Source: Verrucomicrobiia bacterium | Lineage (GTDB): Bacteria > Verrucomicrobiota > Verrucomicrobiia > Verrucomicrobiales > DEV007 | Assembly (NCBI GenBank): GCA_020439995.1 | Contig: JAGROY010000128.1 | Location: 1 to 55,028 of the forward strand | DNA length: 55,028 nt | Direction of reading: 5' to 3' | In this document: positions 1 through 8,049 of the stretch, piece by piece | How positions within the stretch are numbered: position 1 is the stretch's first letter | Layout: every line of letters begins with the position of its first letter | Program-made: the position numbers and the translations under genes | The notes under the pieces: generated by a model | The model's input: only the letters and a program-made list of their open reading frames with translations | What the model was told of the DNA's origin: nothing | The model's database searches: none

Positions 1-723
1 TTCCTCGTCCTCGGACCTTTATGGGACATCAAGTTGATGGGGCCGGGGATGCCAGGAGCGCGCGAAGCATTTGAACAGATATACCCACCGGAAAGAGTCA
101 CGGCCATTTATCAGGAGGGAGGACTTGGAGAATCCATCAAGCTGCGCTGGTTCAGGTATGGGATGATCTATTACAACAATGGCGAGTGGATGCGGATGGG
201 GTTGACGATGGTGCTGCTGGGCTATGCAGCCGGACGCTCGGGGGTGGGAGAGCGACTGTTTCGTCAACCGCTTGAATTCCGTATCGCCGGCACCCTGGTT
301 GCCCTTCCTGGATGTATCTTCATGCTCGCGGGGCTCGGCGGATTCCCGACCTACGCGACGATCCACGACGGACCGTTTTATTTCCTGGTCAGTTCTGGAT
401 TAATTCTATCGACGCTCACTCTCATCTGGCTGTTTGCGTTGATCTGTAAGACCCAATCTGGTGAATTCGTGGTTAAGGTATTCTCGCCAGTGGGACGGCA
501 ATCGCTCACCACTTACGTCGGCGGGGCTGCGGTCTTCGCCGTCATTTTTCAGCATTATGGATTGAGCCTCTACGGGAAACTGCACTACCCGATACCCACG
601 TATGTAGCGATGGTAACTTATGCAGCCCTCGCGCTCTTCGCTCACTTCTGGCAACATCGATATCAGCAAGGTCCGTTGGAATGGCTGTGGCGTAGACTCA
701 CCTACGATCGAACCGATACTTGA
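1..723 (+). CDS. DUF418 family membrane protein, C-terminal part (5' end outside window)
   Basis: The reading frame is open from the first base, so only the C-terminal part (about 240 residues) is visible. Several hydrophobic segments are seen, including one near GTLVALPGCIFML and one near LTLIWLFALIC. The end carries the DUF418 (YeiB-like) signature: a GRQSLTTY segment followed by a final helix and the closing pattern GPLEWLWRRLTY. DUF418 proteins are polytopic inner-membrane proteins of unknown function, often considered transporter-like. An ATG at 37 exists, but homology-like sequence continues upstream of it, so it is not taken as the start. The gene ends at a TGA embedded in a 14-bp palindrome. 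The family call is from pattern memory and fairly secure; the function is unknown. Confidence 0.75.
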   Translation, partial: FLVLGPLWDIKLMGPGMPGAREAFEQIYPPERVTAIYQEGGLGESIKLRWFRYGMIYYNNGEWMRMGLTMVLLGYAAGRSGVGERLFRQPLEFRIAGTLVALPGCIFMLAGLGGFPTYATIHDGPFYFLVSSGLILSTLTLIWLFALICKTQSGEFVVKVFSPVGRQSLTTYVGGAAVFAVIFQHYGLSLYGKLHYPIPTYVAMVTYAALALFAHFWQHRYQQGPLEWLWRRLTYDRTDT

Positions 724-1292
724 TCAATTGATCACAATAAATGGGACTTAAGATCTCCCAGCCGCCCTGAACGCAGATCGTCGAGATGCGGAACTCCTGA
801 AGTCAGGAGGCGTGGAAGTATTTACTGAACTTCATTTTCGCTGTGACTATTTCGAGGGCCCGGATTCTCGAAGTGAATCGGATTCGAGGTCTCGAATCAA
901 TAATCAATGCCCCCAAAGCCGTGTCGATTGCCCTCGAAGTAACGCTTCTCCGTAGCTTTCGGTCAGCCATTCCTCGAATAAAATCCGATTCCCTTTCCAC
1001 ACGCCTTTCTGTGCGATCATGCTTTCGACCTTCGCCTTAAACGCTGTCGACATGATAACTCGGCACGTCAGGAAAGCGTCCGACTACGCACGAATCGATC
1101 ATGCGTTTCGCCTTCGAGCAAATAGCGCGATTGGAGCCATAGTTAGAAGAGGCTCCAGGACATCGGCACCTTTAACCTTTCAGTTATTTCCGCGAGATCG
1201 TCATCCTCTCGCCCCATTTGCGTTCCTCTCAGAGGGAAAAACGGAACGACGAGTTTCCGCTTTATGTCACCCCCACCCATCGCCTAAACTGA
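724..1292. other. Intergenic stretch with one repeat copy and no convincing gene
   Basis: About 570 bases without a supportable gene. It begins in a perfect 14-bp palindrome (721-734, TGATCAATTGATCA) that includes the stop codon of the preceding gene. It contains repeat copy A (811-936). The remainder (about 940-1290) encodes no protein I recognise on either strand and shows no clear terminator or promoter. Confidence 0.6.
811..936 (-). repeat. Repeat copy A: remnant of the 3' end of the PQQ/thioredoxin selenoprotein gene
   Basis: This segment is nearly identical to 12691-12809. In the compared 90 bases only a handful differ, and one 7-base tandem duplication (aatcaat) is present here and absent in the other copy. 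The other copy is the last codons plus the 3' flank of the thioredoxin-domain gene, so on the minus strand this copy is a gene remnant. Its frame is broken by the 7-base duplication, and no thioredoxin sequence continues beyond 936. It is either a duplication scar or the leftover of a lost paralogue. Confidence 0.8.
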
Positions 1293-2801
1293 ATGCCGAT
1301 GCCCAGCCCCGCTGATTCTACCTCTTTGTTCGGCGCGATATTTGCCCTCGCCGCCGCCTTTCCCGGCGCGGCACGGGCGGACGTGTCGATCCTGGAGGCG
1401 GGCGCGGGAGTCGAGTTCGTCGATATGGGGCTGGACCCGGCGACCGGGGCGATCACGCTGGTCGGCACCGAGGGCGGCGTGGCGTCGGTCTTCCAAGTCG
1501 ATGCGGCGCTGGGATCGATCTCCTCGGCGGAGCTGGTGGGCTTGGGATCTGGCACGCAGGTTTTTGGCATCTCGCCCGAGGGAACGCGGATCGCTGGCGT
1601 GTCGCAGTCGCCGGGTTCGATCGATATTGGCGAGGGGACGACGTGGTTGAGCGATGCGCCGGAGTCGCCGGTGGGGATTGGTTGGATCGAGGGATTCACG
1701 CGAACGAGTCTCGGGGGCGGCGCTTGGGTTGAAGGCGTTGTGGGGCAGCATAGCGGGGCACAAGATGCAATTCGATGGACTCCTGGAGGTGGATTGGTTC
1801 CCCTAGAAGACGGCGGAGGGTTGTCTGAGGCACGATGCGTTAGCGCTGATGGCGAGGTTGTCGTTGGCGTCGCAAACTCGATCCTTTCTGGTGGAGCGCC
1901 ATGCTACTGGGTCGGCGAAGATTTCCGCGCGCTCCCCAATCCGGTCGGCAACGATGGTCGCGCTCGCACCATCTCCCCGCAAGCGACGTTCATCGGCGGC
2001 TACATCGGCTTCTTCGTCTTTGATCCGTTCGACGCCGGCATCCAAGCCACCCTCTGGCGACAAACCAACGCCGCCGCGGCGACCTATGAAATCATCCCGC
2101 TGACCCGCGCCGACGGCTACTATTTCAAAGGCGAGGTCGAGGACGTGACCGACTCGGGCTACGCGGTCGGACGCACGGCTGACGAGAACCCGGAGCGCGC
2201 GTTCCTATGGCACCCGAGCTTCGCCTGCCCGGGCGCGCCCTCGGGCGGCGCGCCGGTGTTGCTCGACGACTGGCTGGAGGCGCTCGACGGCGGGCAGCGC
2301 CCGGCGACGCCCAGCGGCAAGGCGGTCGCCATCGCGCAGGCTCCGGGCGGCGACCTGATCATCGCCGTCGCCAGCCCCGCCCGGGTCATCCGCGCCACCC
2401 CGCCGCCCGCCGACTCGGATTGCGACGGCTTGCTCGACGCGGACGAAACGGCGCTCGGCACCGACCCGTTCGCGGCGGACAGCGACGGCGACGGCTTCAA
2501 CGACGGCGCGGAACAGGCGCTGGGCACCGACCCGCTGAGCGGCACCTCGCGCTTCGAAGCCACCCTCGCCGGACCCGAACCCGCCCCCGGCGGCGGCGAG
2601 CAAGTGCGCGTCACCTTTCCCGCCAAACCCGGCAACCGCTACGCGATCGAAACCTCCAGCACGCTCGCCGAGGCAAGCTGGCAATCGATGCAAGAACTCA
2701 CCGCCTCCGAAGGCGAAACCGAACTGACCGCGACCCTGCCGGTTCCCGAAAACACGCCGCGCCTGAACTACCGCGTGCGCTTCCTCGGTGCCGCCGAGTG
2801 A
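1293..2801 (+). CDS. Secreted protein with thrombospondin type-3-like calcium repeats
   Basis: A 502-residue protein with an N-terminal signal peptide (hydrophobic FGAIFALAAAFPG, then AARADV). The central part has short glycine-rich repeats such as FGISPEGTRIAGV and CVSADGEVVVGV, resembling the HAF (extracellular repeat) family. Around residues 370-410 lie Asp-rich calcium-binding repeats of the thrombospondin type-3 kind (DSDCDGLLDADE, DSDGDGFNDGAE). The C-terminal ~85 residues form a beta-rich domain with GNRYAIETSS, common at the end of verrucomicrobial secreted proteins. It probably acts outside the cytoplasm; the ligand is unknown. A truncated, almost identical copy follows 13 bases downstream. 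ATG at 1293 is used; ATG at 1299 is an equally possible start. Confidence 0.8.
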   Translation: MPMPSPADSTSLFGAIFALAAAFPGAARADVSILEAGAGVEFVDMGLDPATGAITLVGTEGGVASVFQVDAALGSISSAELVGLGSGTQVFGISPEGTRIAGVSQSPGSIDIGEGTTWLSDAPESPVGIGWIEGFTRTSLGGGAWVEGVVGQHSGAQDAIRWTPGGGLVPLEDGGGLSEARCVSADGEVVVGVANSILSGGAPCYWVGEDFRALPNPVGNDGRARTISPQATFIGGYIGFFVFDPFDAGIQATLWRQTNAAAATYEIIPLTRADGYYFKGEVEDVTDSGYAVGRTADENPERAFLWHPSFACPGAPSGGAPVLLDDWLEALDGGQRPATPSGKAVAIAQAPGGDLIIAVASPARVIRATPPPADSDCDGLLDADETALGTDPFAADSDGDGFNDGAEQALGTDPLSGTSRFEATLAGPEPAPGGGEQVRVTFPAKPGNRYAIETSSTLAEASWQSMQELTASEGETELTATLPVPENTPRLNYRVRFLGAAE

Positions 2802-2814
2802 TTTTTTTCCGAAA

Positions 2815-3312
2815 ATGAATGCCGCCATCCCAATCCTCGCCCTTCTCGCCCTCGCCGCCGCCATGCCCTGCGCGGCGCGGGCGGACGTGGCGATCCTGGA
2901 GGCGGGCGCGGGGGTCGAGTTCGTCGATATGGGGCTGGACCCGGCGACCGGGGCGATCACGCTGGTCGGCACCGAGGGCGGCGTGGCGTCGGTCTTCCAC
3001 GTCGATGCGGCGGTGCAAACGATCGCCTCGGCGGAGCTGGTGGGCTTGTGTCTGAGCACGCAGGTGTTCGGCATTTCGCCGGAGGGAATGCGGATCGCGG
3101 GTGTGTCAAAGTCGCCGAGGTCGGTGAATATTGGCGAGGGGACGACATGGTTGAACGATGCACCGGATTCGCCGGCGGGGATTGGGCTGCCAATCAATGG
3201 ATTTCAATCAAGCCTCGCCCTGGGCGCGTGGTCCGAGGGAGTCGTCGGAAGTCAAAAGGGTTCACAGGATGCCGTGATCTGGAGTGCGCTGTCCGAGAGC
3301 CCGGTTTCGTAG
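2815..3312 (+). pseudogene. Truncated tandem copy of the upstream secreted protein
   Basis: It starts at the ATG at 2815 with its own signal peptide. Residues after the signal peptide match the N-terminal third of the upstream gene almost base for base (GAGVEFVDMGLDPATGAIT, GTEGGVASVF), then drift (SKSPRSVNIGEG against SQSPGSIDIGEG). It stops after about 165 residues without the repeat, calcium-binding or C-terminal domains. The end runs tail-to-tail into the damaged kinase C-terminal region on the opposite strand, so a rearrangement junction probably lies near 3280-3340. It may be expressed as a short secreted fragment but looks like a broken gene. Confidence 0.75.
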
Positions 3313-3970
3313 TAGAGATCCACAGTGTGCAGGAGGTGAGCTTGGCGTCGTCTTTTTCGCGGACGGCGGCGATCATCTGCAGCGCCTGGTCTTCGAGCCG
3401 GTTGAGATCCGCGTCCGGCGGCGGTGTTTCCTTAGTCTTGGCGAAGGCTATTTGGATCTCCTCGCGTTTGGTGATGATGCCCGTCAGGGTCTTGCCGTCG
3501 GGCGACAGGATTGCGGCCATCGGCTCGCTGGCGAACGCGAGGGCAAGCTTGCCGTCGGCGACAGCACACTCGGATTGGCTGCGGGATCGCCGACCCGAGT
3601 CCTCGCCTTGCATGGTCGCGTAACTGTCGCGCGGAATCATCAGCCACACGCTATCGCCGGTGCCGTCCTCATCCCACACCCAGCGCCCGGCGAAGGCGTC
3701 GGCACCCGATGGCTCGGACTCAAGCTCGGCGGGGCGGCGCGGTGCCTTGTCGCTAATCCGATGGTAGGTCGTTACTTTCTGATTACCGTCGTCATCGGTA
3801 CGCTTCAAGGCGAGGCGGTCGGGGGTGACGTCAATGATCTGGAAGGTCTCGGTTTCCCCAACCTCCGCGATGTTGGAGGATGCCTCTTTCCGCATGGTTA
3901 ACCGCTCCGCGTCGAGCGTCCACGAGCCGCTGCTCCGGTAGGTTTTTTGAAACAACGTGACTGATGATTC
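3290..3970 (-). pseudogene. C-terminal extracytoplasmic domain of the kinase gene, cut off by an in-frame TGA
   Basis: The frame of the kinase gene continues past its TGA (3973-3971) without a shift for about 225 codons. The continuation reads like a lipocalin-like verrucomicrobial C-terminal domain: SSGSWTLDAERLTM, FQIIDVTPDRLAL, then AGRWVWDEDGTG and LSPDGKTLTGII. A tryptophan would fit at the TGA, as in GR(W)ESSVTLF, so a TGG-to-TGA nonsense change is the simplest reading. The downstream end (from about 3300) becomes unrelated sequence, where the truncated tandem copy meets it. Either the kinase has lost this domain or the TGA is read through. Approximate boundaries only. Confidence 0.6.
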
Positions 3971-5521
3971 TCATCGGCCATCCTCCCAGACGTTCAGTTC
4001 GGTATCGACCATCTCCTCGGCTTGAGCGAGCCGTGCCTGCGCTTCTTCAAACGCCGCACGGCGCAGTGGGATCATCCAGATTCCCACGAGGACCGCGCCT
4101 ATCGCCACGACCGATCCCCACGCAATCGCCACGCGGCGTCCTAACTTTGTCCTCAGCGAAGCGAGGGCGCAGATCAGCGATGCCATCGCGCAGAGGCCTG
4201 CAAAGACGAGTACCCAGTCGTGTCGCCCACCCGGCACGATGGCAAGCAATAGCGGTGTTCCTAAAATCGCGGCGAGCAGGAATCCCAATGCCCAGCGGGC
4301 GGTGGTCGAAGCGCCGCCCGTACGGGCATCCTGCTTTCTCGACGAGTTTCGGTGCAACCCTTCGACGACAAAAGCCAGGCCAATGTTGCCAAACAGGCCA
4401 AAAAGTCCGAAGAGCCCGCTCGCTCCCGAAAGACCCACCTGCTCAAGAAAACCGAGGCAGCCAAGGAATCCCAGCGCCGAAAGGTTTGCCAAATGGAAGG
4501 CTCCTCGCGAAGTGAAGGTGATCCCGAAAGCCTTGCCGATAAGCCACCCCCAACCCGACCTGGGAGGCATCCGTGCGTTTGGTTGACGTTCACTCGACTT
4601 CGTTCCCGGTGTCGAAAGCGTCGCCAAGACCGTGCGCAGTTCACTCGCCGTCTGGTAGCGACGCTCAGGTTCTTTGTCCAGTGCGCGTAGCACCACTTCG
4701 TCAAGCTTCACGTCGATTTCGACCTTCTTCGACGGGGCGACCACCTCGCCCTTGGCCGGGCGCTCGCCAGTCAACATCTCGTAGAGCACGACGCCAAGGG
4801 CGTAGATGTCGGCGCGCCGGTCCGCCTTGCCTGCCGCCTGCTCGGGAGCCATGTAGGGCGGGGTCCCCGAAATGTCGGCCGCGCCTCCGACAAGCTCCGC
4901 GATTCCGAAGTCGGCGATCTTGACCCGCCCCTCGCGATCCAACAGCAGATTCTTGGGCTTGATGTCGCGGTGAATAACGCCTTTGCCGTGGGCGTAGTCG
5001 AGTGCCTCGCAGATCGGCGGCACGATGGCGAGCGCCTGCTCGGGATCCATCTTCCCGTCGCGCAGCACGTCGCGCAGGTTCACTCCGTCAACGTATTCCA
5101 TCACGATGTAGAAGAGCTCGCTGGTTTCGCCGTGGTCGTAGACGGTCACGATGTTCGGGTGATTCATCCTGGCGAGCACCTGGGCTTCGCTCGCGAACCG
5201 TTCGGCGAAGCGTTCCTCTCCGCGTCGGTCCGGCGCGAGGATCTTGATCGCCACCCAGCGGTCCAGCGACTTCTGCCGCGCTTTGTAAACGACGCCCATC
5301 CCGCCGCGACCGAGGCATTCGACAATCTCGAACTGCGGGAACTTGCCAGCGATTTCTTCCGGGGAAGGCGGCGGCTCGGCGGTGGACTCGGATTGCCTGG
5401 GATCAAGCGTCCTGGTCGCCATCGCCTGCTTCATCAGACAGGCGGGACAGAGACCGTGGCGGTCTGTCTCGGGTATCGGGCGACCGCATTCGGGGCACTG
5501 AGGTTTCGGGTCATTTCTCAT
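3971..5521 (-). CDS. Membrane Ser/Thr protein kinase with N-terminal zinc ribbon (PknB-like), probably truncated
   Basis: A 516-residue kinase. The N-terminus has a zinc ribbon (CPECGRPIP then CPACL). The kinase domain spans about residues 55-310: glycine loop LGRGGMGVVYKA, lysine in VAIKIL, catalytic loop HRDIKPKN, IADFG, and APEQ with GVVLYEMLTGE. Hydrophobic segments follow (LANLSALGFLGCLGFL, GLFGLFGLFGNIGLAF, WALGFLLAAILG, CAMASLICALAS, VAIAWGSVVAIGAVLVGIW), then a coiled coil. It phosphorylates Ser/Thr in the cytoplasm and would sense through the distal part. It lies 78 bases downstream of a truncated ECF sigma gene on the same strand, a common kinase/sigma pairing in Planctomycetes and Verrucomicrobia. 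The distal domain is lost after an in-frame TGA. Confidence 0.9.
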   Translation of the reverse strand: MRNDPKPQCPECGRPIPETDRHGLCPACLMKQAMATRTLDPRQSESTAEPPPSPEEIAGKFPQFEIVECLGRGGMGVVYKARQKSLDRWVAIKILAPDRRGEERFAERFASEAQVLARMNHPNIVTVYDHGETSELFYIVMEYVDGVNLRDVLRDGKMDPEQALAIVPPICEALDYAHGKGVIHRDIKPKNLLLDREGRVKIADFGIAELVGGAADISGTPPYMAPEQAAGKADRRADIYALGVVLYEMLTGERPAKGEVVAPSKKVEIDVKLDEVVLRALDKEPERRYQTASELRTVLATLSTPGTKSSERQPNARMPPRSGWGWLIGKAFGITFTSRGAFHLANLSALGFLGCLGFLEQVGLSGASGLFGLFGLFGNIGLAFVVEGLHRNSSRKQDARTGGASTTARWALGFLLAAILGTPLLLAIVPGGRHDWVLVFAGLCAMASLICALASLRTKLGRRVAIAWGSVVAIGAVLVGIWMIPLRRAAFEEAQARLAQAEEMVDTELNVWEDGR

Positions 5522-5599
5522 GGTGGGTATCGTTTGTTCTAGCCCGCCCTTACCCGTCTGGACGGGCGCGTTACTGACCGGGGAAAAAAACGGGATCGG

Positions 5600-5899
5600 C
5601 TACGGCACTACGCGGTCGGTGAGGGCGGCGAAGAGGGCGCGCATTTCTTCTTCTACCATGGACTCGTCTACCAGGGTCCGCGCAATTTCCTGGCGGATGC
5701 GCAGCCGGTAGCGTTTGCGCAGTCGATGCACCGCCACTCGCGCTGCGCCCTCCGTCAGCCCGGCCGCCTCGGCGGCGTCAGCATAGGAATCGCTCCCGCC
5801 GGAGAGGCTGAGAAACGGCTTCCAGCAGGCAAAGTCCGGCTCGTCGGCGGCCAGGTCATCCAGCACACGGTCGGCGGGTCGGAGGAGGGCATGTCCCAT
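5600..5899 (-). pseudogene. Kinase-associated ECF sigma factor, only the C-terminal (sigma-4) part left
   Basis: The visible protein has FACWKPFLSL, SYADAAEAAGLTEGAARVAVHRLRKRYR and VEEEMRALFAAL, the typical C-terminal half of the ECF sigma factors that sit next to Ser/Thr kinases. The sigma-2 region (core-RNAP and -10 binding) and linker are missing. Upstream of about VLDDLAADE the sequence no longer resembles the family, so the 5' half was removed by a rearrangement near 5880-5900. The open frame continues to 6025 but the extra sequence looks random. Without sigma-2 it cannot be a working sigma factor. Confidence 0.75.
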
Positions 5900-6072
5900 G
5901 TTCTTACCCCAAAAAAGGGCTGCCGTTACATGGGATTCGTCGAGCGATTCGTGCCAGGAATATTGATCTTTGAGACGGGGGGCTGGCGGCCAAAATGAAC
6001 GGACCTGGACTTCCTCCAGACGCATTTGGAGAAAAAAGTGTCCGATTCTGGTGCCCCCCTGGAGCTATCATA

Positions 6073-8049
6073 ATGACACCTCTTCGAACCATGCCTGCAG
6101 CCAGTGACGCTCATGAACTCCTCCGCCGATTCCTCGATGACGGGGACGAGTCGGCATTTCGTGAGTTGGTCGAGCATTTCACGCCACTCGTCTACGGCGT
6201 GGCACGCCGTAAACTAGACGATGTTCAGTTGATCGAGGAGGTCTGCCAGAATGTCTTCGTGGTGCTGGCAGGCAAGGCGTTGACAGTCTCCCGCTACCGC
6301 TACCCTGGCGCCTGGATACACCGGGCAGCCACGCTCGAAACCCTGAAAGCCGCAAGAAACCTGGCAACCCGCAAACGCCATCTGGCTATGATCGAGAACG
6401 AACTGAAAACGCGACTTCCGGAGGATGCGGACTGGAAGTCGGTCAGAGTCCTGCTGGATGAGGCACTCCTCAAACTGCCCGAACGCGACCGGGCCATTCT
6501 CATTGCCCACTACTTCGAGGAACGCAGTTTCCCGGCCATCGCTGCGCAGCTTGGCCTTAACGCCGACGCGGCTCAAAAGCGCGGCGCCCGCGCGATCGCC
6601 AAACTCGCACGCCTGCTCAATCGCAAGGGAATCGCCATTTCGGCAGCGGCGCTGGCGGCCGGGCTTGCGCCGGAACTGGCTCCGGCGGCACCCGTCGGGC
6701 TGGCCATGAAATCTGCGTCCGCTGCGCTCGCCGCGACCAGCTCAGTGGGCGCCACGACTACTTTGTCCGCCTCGTTGATCGCCATGACTACAAGCCACAT
6801 CACCACTATCACCACCTTCGCTTTGGCCGCCCTGATTCCACTGGGATTTCGCCTCACCACGGCATCATTCAAGCGCGTGAACGAGCCGGCAGCGCTTCGT
6901 TCCCCGGAGGTCGCATCCACTTCGCGCGGCCCGACAACTCAGGTCAGCCAGACATCCGATTTTGATCCCGAGTGGTTTCGCAGCAGACTCCAGCGATTGG
7001 TCGATGGCGATGACCGCAACGATCCCGATCAAGCGGATGCCAGACGGCTTCAGCGTCACCTCTTCGGTCTTGGCGAGGAAGATATCGCAAAGGCGATCGC
7101 CGTTCTCGGGGAGATCGAAGATCCCGACTTCAGGCTAGGCCTTCTGGTGACGGCGGCATTTGCGCGCTTTGCCGAATTGAATCCGACAGCGGCTGTTGAT
7201 CGTGCAGCCAATCTCACCCTCGAACGGTGGGGCTACTATGCCATCAACGGCGCTTGGCAGACGTGGGCTTTCTCAGACTGGGACTCAGCGATAAGGTGGC
7301 TGGCAGGAACCAAAACTGAGTTTGATCATGTGGCGCTGGTATGGGGCGTGCTTGACCAGGAGGCGAAGCTCGACGGTCGCACGGCACTGCGCTGGGCGGA
7401 GGAACTGGCGGAGGACTTTCCCCGGCATTCGGAATCGCTCTACGAACGTGCTCTTTCCGCCTGGACATTGGCGCAACCGGAGGCGGCGATCGCCTGGATG
7501 GATGAGAATCTTCGTGACCCCGTGCGGCGGGATCAGCGTCTTGGCAATGCTCTGGAGAGTCTCGGAACACACGCACCAGCGCAGGCGTTAGATCAAGTGG
7601 ATCTGATCGAGAATCCGGAACGCCGTCGGGAGGTGTCCTACAATCTTTATTGGCAATGGGCGCTCATTCAGCCCGATGAATCGGCTACCTACCTAGCTGA
7701 AGCGTTCGCCCATGACCGGACTTGGGATACGCATTTTCTCTGGAGCGCAGGTGAAGCACTCGCACGCAATGCGCCCGAACGCGCTCTGGAAATTGCGCGA
7801 ATGGCGAGGGTTCCTCAAGAACGCGATGCGCTTTACGGCGGCATTCTGTCAGGAGCGGCGTTCTCGGACTACACGACGATTCTTGAAGCGGCGGATGCCA
7901 TCTCTGCTGAGACCGCACGGACAAACAACTGCCTTCAGGGCTTCCTCACAGACTGGTGGAAGCGCGATCCTACCGCCGCTGTCGCCTGGGTCGATGCCAT
8001 GCCTGAGGGAGACAAAAAATCCTGGGTGCAACACATCATGCCGCGATGA
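6073..8049 (+). CDS. ECF-type sigma factor fused to a membrane helix and W-x-x-x-D-P helical repeats
   Basis: 658 residues. Sigma-2 lies at about 25-95 (FLDDGDESAFRELVEHFTPLVYG, EEVCQNVFVVLAGK, PGAWIHRAAT). Sigma-4 lies at about 130-190 (LPERDRAILIAHYF, FPAIAAQLGLNADAAQKR). A hydrophobic linker and a predicted membrane helix (ITTFALAALIPLGF, about 240-260) follow, then about 380 residues of helical repeats with the recurring pattern W-x-x-x-D-P...A (WAFSDWDSAIRWL, AIAWMDENLRDP, WWKRDPTAAVAWV). The predicted topology is a tethered cytoplasmic sigma with the repeats across the membrane. ATG 6073 is preceded by GGAG at 6061. Its stop overlaps the next start (ATGA). Signal and regulon are unknown. 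Confidence 0.8.
   Translation: MTPLRTMPAASDAHELLRRFLDDGDESAFRELVEHFTPLVYGVARRKLDDVQLIEEVCQNVFVVLAGKALTVSRYRYPGAWIHRAATLETLKAARNLATRKRHLAMIENELKTRLPEDADWKSVRVLLDEALLKLPERDRAILIAHYFEERSFPAIAAQLGLNADAAQKRGARAIAKLARLLNRKGIAISAAALAAGLAPELAPAAPVGLAMKSASAALAATSSVGATTTLSASLIAMTTSHITTITTFALAALIPLGFRLTTASFKRVNEPAALRSPEVASTSRGPTTQVSQTSDFDPEWFRSRLQRLVDGDDRNDPDQADARRLQRHLFGLGEEDIAKAIAVLGEIEDPDFRLGLLVTAAFARFAELNPTAAVDRAANLTLERWGYYAINGAWQTWAFSDWDSAIRWLAGTKTEFDHVALVWGVLDQEAKLDGRTALRWAEELAEDFPRHSESLYERALSAWTLAQPEAAIAWMDENLRDPVRRDQRLGNALESLGTHAPAQALDQVDLIENPERRREVSYNLYWQWALIQPDESATYLAEAFAHDRTWDTHFLWSAGEALARNAPERALEIARMARVPQERDALYGGILSGAAFSDYTTILEAADAISAETARTNNCLQGFLTDWWKRDPTAAVAWVDAMPEGDKKSWVQHIMPR

Noticed and set aside
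721..734. Perfect 14-bp palindrome as an attachment or operator site
   Set aside because: It overlaps a stop codon, occurs once, and has no flanking integrase or repeated partner.
2205..3197. Long minus-strand open frame opposite the duplicated secreted-protein genes
   Set aside because: It arises from the high GC content and duplicated coding sequence on the plus strand; no domain was recognised.
3971..3973. Selenocysteine at the TGA in the kinase gene
   Set aside because: No cysteine or redox context, tryptophan fits better, and no good SECIS-like hairpin at the right distance was seen; the locus is otherwise decaying.
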